From assembly GCA_003545625.1 (NCBI GenBank), contig DODH01000078.1, positions 10,193 to 23,563 of the forward strand: a stretch of 13,371 bases of DNA, written 5' to 3'. This DNA comes from Nitrospina sp. (GTDB lineage: Bacteria; Nitrospinota; Nitrospinia; Nitrospinales; VA-1). Every line of letters starts with the position of its first letter. Positions within the stretch are counted from its first letter, which is position 1. This document shows positions 9,089-13,371 of the stretch, piece after piece. Position numbers and translations under genes: made by a program. The notes beneath the pieces are model-generated. The model saw nothing but the letters and a program-made list of their open reading frames with translations, was not told the DNA's origin and ran no database searches.

Positions 9089-9090
9089 GG

Positions 9091-9903
9091 TTAGACACAG
9101 ACCACGGCCATTTTGGCCGCATCAGCCAGAGCGACAACTTTTTCTTGCTCCACCACCATGACCCTCTCTGCCTCTAGCGCCAGAACCCCTGCCCCGCCTT
9201 GGGCCAGTATATTGATTGTTTGCGGTCCAATTCCTGGGCTGTCATAGCGATAGTCCTGATTGGTTCTGCTGACTTTGATCACCACACATTTTCCCTGGGC
9301 CAAATCACATCCCCTTTGAATAGCCTGATCTGTTCCCTCCATGGCCTCAACGGCCACCACCGTTTTATTTCTTACTACCAGCGTCTGGCCAATTTCCATG
9401 TCCGCCAATTTTCGGGCAATGGGCAATCCAAATGCAATATCTTCCAACTCCTGCTTTGTGGGTTCTCGGCGGGCCAGGTTTCCTTTTTGAGGAAAAATAT
9501 CTGACAAAAATTCCTTTTGACTTAAAACCTTGAAACCTTCTTTTTCGAGCTCATTAATCACCCCCAACAGTAAAACTTTGTCTTCATGGGTCGCAATGTT
9601 TTTGAAAAATTGGAGGGCTTTAAAATCGAACTTCTGTAGTTTAAAAATGATGCTTTTATCAACCTTGCCCAGAATCAACAATTCTTTCACATTGTTCTGC
9701 TGTAGCGTCTTAAAGATTTTACCCGGCTGACCGACTCCAATCGAATAGCACTCTTTCGAAAACGGTGCCAGATCGTTTTGGATTTCCTTTGAGAAACCAA
9801 TGCTGATAAGTTTTATCCCAAGCTGGCTGGCTTTCCGCGCAAAATATACGGGAACTTCTCCCGTTCCAGCAATAAGGCCTATCCTATCAAGAGTGGTATG
9901 CAT
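9091..9903 (-). CDS. lpxI: UDP-2,3-diacylglucosamine pyrophosphatase, LpxI type (DUF1009)
   Basis: Hydrolyses UDP-2,3-diacylglucosamine to lipid X and UMP, the fourth lipid A step. LpxI is unrelated to the LpxH of E. coli. 270 residues, the usual length. Seen: IGLIAGTGEVPVYFA (8-22) in the N-terminal domain, LILGKVDKS (76-84), THEDKVLLLGVINELEKEGF (105-124), VVAVEAMEGTD (182-192) and QDYRYDSPGIGPQTI (216-230). Asp221 in the last motif is likely the equivalent of catalytic Asp225 of Caulobacter LpxI. The C-terminus ALEAERVMV...ALADAAKMAVV is also typical. The ATG at 9903 is the first in frame after a stop and has no evident ribosome-binding site. It lies 86 bp after the dehydrogenase gene and upstream of lpxB, the next enzyme in the pathway. 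Confidence 0.93.
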   Translation of the reverse strand: MHTTLDRIGLIAGTGEVPVYFARKASQLGIKLISIGFSKEIQNDLAPFSKECYSIGVGQPGKIFKTLQQNNVKELLILGKVDKSIIFKLQKFDFKALQFFKNIATHEDKVLLLGVINELEKEGFKVLSQKEFLSDIFPQKGNLARREPTKQELEDIAFGLPIARKLADMEIGQTLVVRNKTVVAVEAMEGTDQAIQRGCDLAQGKCVVIKVSRTNQDYRYDSPGIGPQTINILAQGGAGVLALEAERVMVVEQEKVVALADAAKMAVVCV

Positions 9904-9938
9904 GTTGATGGGCTAATGAAGATTTACAGAAGGCGTGC

Positions 9939-9957
9939 CAGTTGTTCTAAACAATTG
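9939..9957. repeat. Small hairpin between the dehydrogenase gene and lpxI
   Basis: CAGTTGTT (9939-9946), loop CTA, AACAATTG (9950-9957): an 8-bp stem with one G-T pair. No T run follows on the minus strand, so termination is unlikely. Its left arm is preceded by TGC, giving TGCCAGTTG as in the repeat copies at 9059 and 13066. This may be a decayed relative or chance. Confidence 0.35.
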
Positions 9958-9989
9958 CAAAAATCCGATGGGCGATGTGGATTCCGTCC

Positions 9990-10955
9990 CTACTTTTTTA
10001 TTTTTTGGTTAAACTGGCCAAGAATATCCAGGGCGATTTCCAGCGAATAGAGTTCATCATTCACCGCAACATTTCGAGGGCTTCCATTTTTAGCGCAATC
10101 AATGAAATGCTGGAGCTCAAGTTTGAGGGGATTATCTTTGTGGACAAAAATCCGTTCGACCAGCGATTCCTGTTTGTACCGCAGTGCACCTTTAGTCATT
10201 TGATGCTCTGAAGATGATTTGCGGTGGACATAAATTTCCTGGTCAGTGTAATCCAAAACCACAAAGGAGTCTTTCTGGGTTACCGACAAGGTTCGGACTT
10301 TATTATGTGAAACACGGCTGGCAACAATGTTAGCAACGCATCCATTTTCAAATTCGAGTTGGGCACTCACGAGGTCATCTTTTTCAGAAAAAACCGAAGC
10401 TCCAATAACATGCGTTTTGATCACCTTGGATTTAATCAGGTTAAGAACGATGTCTATATCATGAATCATGATATCCATCACCACACCATCATCCTCGATC
10501 CTTTCTGTGAAAGGGCCCATGCGTTTGCACTCCACAAAAATTGGCGACTCAACAATTTTGTGGAGTTCCTGCACCGCTCCATTAAAACGTTCCACATGAC
10601 CGATATGCAGAATCAGGTCCTTGTCCTGGGCTAACTGGAAAAGTTCGCGGGCATGATCGAGGTTGTGGGCACAAGGCTTTTCAAGCAGAACATGGATACC
10701 ATTATTAAGCAGTTCCTTGGCAACAGGATAGTGCAGGCTCGTGGGAACCGCGACTACTGCGACATTAACCCGTCCAAAAAGGTCCTTGCAGTCCACATAG
10801 CCGGGCACGCCATAATTATCATGGATGACCTTTCGGCGCTGAGGATCAACATCCACCACTCCAGCAAGATCCACCTCCTGCATTTCGGACAGAACCCCAA
10901 CATGGTATTCACCCATTCTGCCAATTCCAACCACACCAGCTTTTACTTTTGCCAC
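9990..10955 (-). CDS. Gfo/Idh/MocA-family dehydrogenase, GnnA-like candidate
   Basis: NAD(P)-dependent sugar dehydrogenase, 321 residues. The Rossmann fold starts at once with VGIGRMGEYH (9-18). The EKP motif with its catalytic lysine is at 92-94, GHVERFN at 119-125, and the active-site DIMIHDID at 161-168. It starts with GTG, overlapping the lpxA stop by one base (TAGTG), with GGGGAG about 10 bases upstream: strong evidence of co-expression with lpxA. In Acidithiobacillus and Leptospira, GnnA of this family oxidises UDP-GlcNAc at C3, and GnnB then aminates it, so that LpxA makes amide-linked lipid A. By context this could be GnnA, but no GnnB aminotransferase is in the window. Substrate assignment is therefore an inference; the family call is secure. 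Confidence 0.85.
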   Translation of the reverse strand: MAKVKAGVVGIGRMGEYHVGVLSEMQEVDLAGVVDVDPQRRKVIHDNYGVPGYVDCKDLFGRVNVAVVAVPTSLHYPVAKELLNNGIHVLLEKPCAHNLDHARELFQLAQDKDLILHIGHVERFNGAVQELHKIVESPIFVECKRMGPFTERIEDDGVVMDIMIHDIDIVLNLIKSKVIKTHVIGASVFSEKDDLVSAQLEFENGCVANIVASRVSHNKVRTLSVTQKDSFVVLDYTDQEIYVHRKSSSEHQMTKGALRYKQESLVERIFVHKDNPLKLELQHFIDCAKNGSPRNVAVNDELYSLEIALDILGQFNQKIKK

Positions 10956-11725
10956 TACTTGGTTACTCCCCGGGAAGAATTTCTTATAAAGTTAATAAGA
11001 TAATAAATTTCGTCGGACATTTCAATTTCCGCTTCAATTTTTTTTACAGCCTGATTGGTATTCAATTCTGGTTGGGCAATGAATTTCAGGGCTTTTTTTA
11101 TCGCCGCCCGGACTTTCGGTTTGAAATTTGCCCGCTTGAGTCCCACCGCATTTGCACTGAGAAGTCGGGCTCGGTTTCCTTCCACTATGGAAAAGGGAAG
11201 AACATCCTGATTCACACCTGCCAGTCCCGCAACCATGGCATACCGACCTATTCGGACAAATTGATGAACACCAACCAGAGCCGAAATAAAAACCCTGTCC
11301 TCTACAATAACATGGCCGGCTAAACTCGTACTATTTACAATCACCACCTGGTCACCAATTTCGCAGTCATGACCCAAATGCGAATAGGCCATGAGCAGGC
11401 AACCCTTGCCAACACGGGTCACTCCATTTTCGTTACCCGATCGATGTATGGTGACATACTCTCGAATCACCGTTCCATCGCCAATCTCCACCGTGGCGGG
11501 AACGTTTTCAAAGTTAAGAATCTGGGGTTCTCCACCCAGCGAGGCACCATGGAAGATTTTACAATTTTTCCCGATGACCGTACCCGCTTCAATCAATACG
11601 TTGGGCCCTACAATCGTTCCCTCACCGATCCGGACATCTGAACCAATGGTAGTAAAAGGACCTACCGTAACTCCACGGGCCAATTCGGCATCCGGGTGAA
11701 TGACTGAACTCGAATGAATAGTCAC
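10955..11725 (-). CDS. lpxA: Acyl-ACP--UDP-N-acetylglucosamine acyltransferase
   Basis: First lipid A step: transfers a 3-hydroxyacyl chain from ACP to C3 of UDP-GlcNAc (or of its 3-amino analogue). 256 residues with the left-handed beta-helix hexapeptide pattern over about 6-185, then a helical C-terminal domain. By alignment with E. coli, His119 is the catalytic base (His125), and His116, His138 and His154 match His122, His144 and His160. Gly167 matches Gly173, the acyl-length ruler that permits long (C14-type) chains. At the E. coli Gln73-Asp74 position the sequence is Gln68-Ile69, so the usual aspartate is missing. The start is GTG at 11725. It has no evident ribosome-binding site, but the family N-terminus (IHPDAELARGVTVGPF) fits. 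It lies 83 bp after fabZ and overlaps the next gene by one base. Confidence 0.95.
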   Translation of the reverse strand: MTIHSSSVIHPDAELARGVTVGPFTTIGSDVRIGEGTIVGPNVLIEAGTVIGKNCKIFHGASLGGEPQILNFENVPATVEIGDGTVIREYVTIHRSGNENGVTRVGKGCLLMAYSHLGHDCEIGDQVVIVNSTSLAGHVIVEDRVFISALVGVHQFVRIGRYAMVAGLAGVNQDVLPFSIVEGNRARLLSANAVGLKRANFKPKVRAAIKKALKFIAQPELNTNQAVKKIEAEIEMSDEIYYLINFIRNSSRGVTK

Positions 11726-11808
11726 GGGATAAAACCAATTTTCATTGGCTGGCTACGGGCTGGGAAATACGCGAGATGAAAAAATGTGAGTGCCAGCCGT
11801 TTACAATA

Positions 11809-12240
11809 TCAGTCTTTACCGAGCATTGCCTGAATGGTACATTCGGTGGCCAAAGCATCCTCTACAAACGCTTTGCCCTCAAACCGGAAAAACGTTCCCC
11901 TCTGCTTGATCTTAGTCAACTCAAGCCGCAATTGATCTCCCGGGACAACCGGTCTCCTGAACTTTGCCTTATCGATACCGGTAAAAAACACGGCCGACGG
12001 ACCCTCCCTGTCCAATATTTTGATTCCTAAAATACAGGCAACCTGCGCAAGGGCCTCGATAATAAGAACACCTGGCATAACAGGAAACTCCGGAAAATGT
12101 CCCTGAAAAAAAGGTTCATTGGCCGTCACATTTTTGATGCCGACAATCCGGGAGTCCATATCGCATTCGATAATCTTATCTACCAGGAGAAAAGGATATC
12201 TGTGGGGAATGATCTTTTTAATTTCGTTAATGTCCATCAT
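11809..12240 (-). CDS. fabZ: 3-hydroxyacyl-[acyl-carrier-protein] dehydratase
   Basis: Dehydrates (3R)-hydroxyacyl-ACP in type II fatty acid synthesis, competing with LpxA/LpxD for the same hydroxyacyl-ACP pool, which explains the conserved linkage to lpx genes. 143 residues, normal length. IIPHRYPFLLVD (10-21) opens the hot-dog fold. GHFPEFPVMPGVLIIEALAQ carries catalytic His48 and Glu62. FRRPVVPGDQL is the conserved C-terminal signature. The start is one of two adjacent ATGs (12240 or 12237). Neither has an upstream Shine-Dalgarno sequence: the minus strand there reads CTCCTTCTC. In enterobacteria lpxD precedes it; here a 209-bp non-coding stretch does. Confidence 0.95.
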   Translation of the reverse strand: MMDINEIKKIIPHRYPFLLVDKIIECDMDSRIVGIKNVTANEPFFQGHFPEFPVMPGVLIIEALAQVACILGIKILDREGPSAVFFTGIDKAKFRRPVVPGDQLRLELTKIKQRGTFFRFEGKAFVEDALATECTIQAMLGKD

Positions 12241-12255
12241 GAGAAGGAGTCCGTT

Positions 12256-12269
12256 CTTGCAATTGCAAG
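12256..12269. repeat. Perfect 14-bp palindrome before fabZ
   Basis: CTTGCAATTGCAAG is fully self-complementary and lies 16 bases before the fabZ ATG on the minus strand. A second palindrome, TTTCTAGAAA, is at 12281-12290. They could be an operator (homodimer site) or RNA structure near the start codon. No regulator is identified, and no convincing promoter was found between the skp hairpins and fabZ. Confidence 0.45.
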
Positions 12270-12371
12270 CCTGTAAGATTTTTCTAGAAATTTCAGCGAG
12301 CTTAAATGCGGGGTCAAACAGGTTTTATCAACTGTAGTTTGTACAGGGTCTCTATTTATTCAGATATTTTC

Positions 12372-12408
12372 CCTGCGGCAACTCGCAGGCCCTTATGAAA
12401 TAAGGGCC
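12372..12408. repeat. Two abutting hairpins downstream of skp
   Basis: CCTGCG (12372-12377), loop GCAACT, CGCAGG (12384-12389). Overlapping it by two bases, GGCCCTTAT (12388-12396), loop GAA, ATAAGGGCC (12400-12408), a perfect 9-bp stem. They lie 42 bases past the skp stop on the minus strand. No T run follows, so a rho-independent terminator is doubtful. The paired-hairpin layout mirrors that at 13053-13080 on the other side of skp. Confidence 0.65.
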
Positions 12409-12416
12409 GCTCATAG

Positions 12417-12437
12417 CCAAGAACAATTTTTAGAGAT
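12417..12437 (-). repeat. Left arm of the 21-bp inverted repeat flanking skp
   Basis: The minus strand reads ATCTCTAAAAATTGTTC then TTGG. It matches the plus strand at 13028-13048 in 20 of 21 positions, the one difference being C against T. It lies 13 bases past the skp stop codon. The two arms face each other across skp. Confidence 0.75.
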
Positions 12438-12449
12438 GCCCTGCAGGAA

Positions 12450-12992
12450 TTATTTATTGATCCTGTCATAGGTGCGGGTCGCAATTTTCGTCAAATCGTT
12501 GCCCTTATCATGATAGAGAACAACCTTCTGTTCCAGAATCATTGTATAGCTCTTTTCCTTACCGATTTTTTTTATGACCTCCATCATTTTACGAAGGATT
12601 TTTTGAGTCATTTCTTTTTCTTTTTTTCCGAACTCTGCGTTCTGGTCCTGGACATATCTTTCAAAAGCTATTTTTTCTTTTCTTAGCCGGTCTTCCTTTT
12701 TCTTTTTCAGTTCCGGGTCCAGAACAAAACTTTGTTTGTTCAGTTCCCCCAGCATTTTTTGGATCTTTTTTTCCCTGGCCTTGATTCTTTTTTTCTCTTT
12801 TGTAAAATCCAATTTAAATTTATTGAAACTGGATTTCCACTCCTTGGTACCAGAAACTGCTTTTTGAATATCTACAAATCCTATCCGGCTATCCGCGGCA
12901 AAAGAAGAAACCGTTAAAGGTCCGCAAATGAAAAAACCAAAAATGAGTAGCGGCCAGATGATCCTGGGCCTCCGAGAAATTGTTAACCGCAT
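12450..12992 (-). CDS. skp: Periplasmic chaperone Skp/OmpH family
   Basis: Periplasmic holdase that keeps unfolded outer-membrane proteins soluble on the way to the BAM complex. It has a basic N-terminus (RLTISRRPR), a hydrophobic core (IIWPLLIFGFFICGPLTV) and a likely signal-peptidase site after SSFA. The mature protein opens with the family hallmark IGFVDIQKAVSGT, followed by a long lysine/glutamate-rich coiled coil (the tentacles), and ends ILEQKVVLYHDKGNDLTKIA, close to the typical family C-terminus. I chose the ATG at 12992 (180 residues) because AAGGA lies eight bases before it. The ATG at 12998 is only two bases from that site. It follows bamA directly, as in most Gram-negatives. It is flanked on both sides by an inverted repeat. 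Sequence identity within this family is low, so the call rests on architecture and context. Confidence 0.9.
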   Translation of the reverse strand: MRLTISRRPRIIWPLLIFGFFICGPLTVSSFAADSRIGFVDIQKAVSGTKEWKSSFNKFKLDFTKEKKRIKAREKKIQKMLGELNKQSFVLDPELKKKKEDRLRKEKIAFERYVQDQNAEFGKKEKEMTQKILRKMMEVIKKIGKEKSYTMILEQKVVLYHDKGNDLTKIATRTYDRINK

Positions 12993-13027
12993 AAACATGA
13001 TCCTTTTTAAAATTAAATTTTCAAGGT

Positions 13028-13048
13028 ATCTCTAAAAATTGTTTTTGG
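13028..13048 (+). repeat. Right arm of the 21-bp inverted repeat flanking skp
   Basis: The plus strand reads ATCTCTAAAAATTGTTT then TTGG, 36 bases before the skp start. It pairs with 12417-12437 (20/21). In a bamA-skp-fabZ transcript the arms could form a long-range duplex looping out all of skp with its ribosome-binding site. Confidence 0.75.
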
Positions 13049-13052
13049 TCAC

Positions 13053-13080
13053 CGGCGAACCGCCGCCAGCATGATGCTGG
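13053..13080. repeat. Two tandem hairpins between bamA and skp
   Basis: CGGCG (13053-13057), loop AAC, CGCCG (13061-13065), followed with no gap by CCAGCA (13066-13071), loop TGA, TGCTGG (13075-13080). They lie on the outer side of the right inverted-repeat arm, matching the two hairpins outside the left arm in position but not in sequence. Confidence 0.65.
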
Positions 13081-13099
13081 ACCCAACTGGCAACAGCTT
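13066..13099 (-). repeat. Short structured repeat, copy 3 (bamA-skp spacer)
   Basis: The minus strand reads AAGCTGTTGCCAGTTGGGT (13099-13081), then the hairpin at 13080-13066. The first 16 bases match copy 2 (9061-9076) at 15 positions. A further hairpin, CTCTT/AAGAG around TGCTAGC, lies at 13111-13127. Confidence 0.5.
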
Positions 13100-13185
13100 A
13101 TCAAGGATAACTCTTTGCTAGCAAGAGAAGGGCTAGTAGCACCTGGTGGTTGCCTTAAAGAAAATGCCCGACTAAAAGATTCTAT

Positions 13186-13371
13186 TTAAAATGCACTTCC
13201 TGCCGAGAAATGAAACTCTGCCGCCTCTTCGCCGGACTTTTTATCCAATTTGATACCATAGGCAAAACCCAACGGACCAAAAGGACTAATAAAACGGATG
13301 CCTGCACCAATACTGCTTCGCATTTCACCCAGGTCAAAACTGTTGGACGTGGTACTGGTATCAAAACCCCC
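13186..13371 (-). CDS. bamA: Outer membrane protein assembly factor BamA, C-terminal end only
   Basis: Omp85-family core of the BAM complex, which folds beta-barrel proteins into the outer membrane. Only the last 61 residues are in the window; the rest lies beyond the right edge. They read GEMRSSIGAGIRFISPFGPL and then GFAYGIKLDKKSGEEAAEFH, ending in FSAGSAF. The GxGxRFxSPxGPLxxxYG stretch is the classical penultimate barrel strand and turn of BamA. The terminal aromatic residue is the usual C-terminal beta-signal. The stop is TAA at 13188-13186. Position immediately upstream of skp supports the call. A different minus-strand frame is also open here, but it encodes nothing recognisable. Confidence 0.92.
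   Translation of the reverse strand, partial: GGFDTSTTSNSFDLGEMRSSIGAGIRFISPFGPLGFAYGIKLDKKSGEEAAEFHFSAGSAF

Noticed and set aside
12241..12252. Anti-Shine-Dalgarno-like CTCCTT just before fabZ as a translation control signal
   Set aside because: A six-base match in the strand sense opposite to a ribosome-binding site can occur by chance, and no pairing partner was identified.
12417..13048. skp as cargo of a composite mobile element with terminal repeats
   Set aside because: No transposase, no target-site duplication recognised, and skp sits in its ancestral place after bamA. Kept only as one possible reading of the inverted repeat.
13182..13364. Minus-strand 60-residue frame at the right edge
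   Set aside because: Wrong frame: the overlapping frame ending at 13186 gives an unmistakable BamA C-terminus.

Overview
This window is bacterial and gene-dense, and by eye its base composition is moderate and even throughout. It comes from a Gram-negative, lipid A-making organism: it holds a BamA/Skp/lipid A cluster, LpxI instead of LpxH, and a Gfo/Idh/MocA dehydrogenase beside lpxA. That combination, with a citramalate-type isoleucine route and an adenylylation-controlled type I glutamine synthetase, is familiar from Nitrospinota, Nitrospirota and former deltaproteobacterial lineages. The taxonomic guess is an inference with low confidence. No transposase, integrase, phage gene, CRISPR array, tRNA or rRNA was found.

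Layout. The left edge (1-1545, plus strand) is citramalate synthase (cimA), missing only its extreme N-terminus. It converges on everything else, which lies on the minus strand. Read in transcription order from the right edge, the envelope block is: C-terminal end of bamA, skp, fabZ, lpxA, a GnnA-like dehydrogenase, lpxI, lpxB and a DUF374 (LpxJ-like) acyltransferase. The nitrogen block follows: glnB, glnA and glnE.

How the genes work together. The envelope block makes outer-membrane parts: BamA and Skp insert and chaperone outer-membrane proteins. FabZ supplies elongating (3-hydroxy)acyl-ACP metabolism. LpxA, LpxI and LpxB carry out steps 1, 4 and 5 of lipid A assembly, and the DUF374 enzyme is a candidate late acyltransferase. 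lpxD is absent from its usual place between skp and fabZ. The dehydrogenase, with an unusual LpxA sugar-pocket residue, raises the possibility of a 2,3-diamino sugar in lipid A. The nitrogen block holds most of the classical cascade: PII sensor with Tyr51, glutamine synthetase with the adenylylation Tyr398, and the two-headed adenylyltransferase that modifies it. GlnD is not in the window.

The non-coding DNA holds most of what was not expected. skp is bracketed by a 21-bp inverted repeat (20/21 matches), each arm followed on its outer side by two hairpins. A short repeat block followed by a GC-rich palindrome of differing stem sequence recurs at three gene ends. There are terminator-like hairpins after glnB and glnA, a sigma-54-like promoter before glnB, and a TATAAT box almost touching the glnE start codon.
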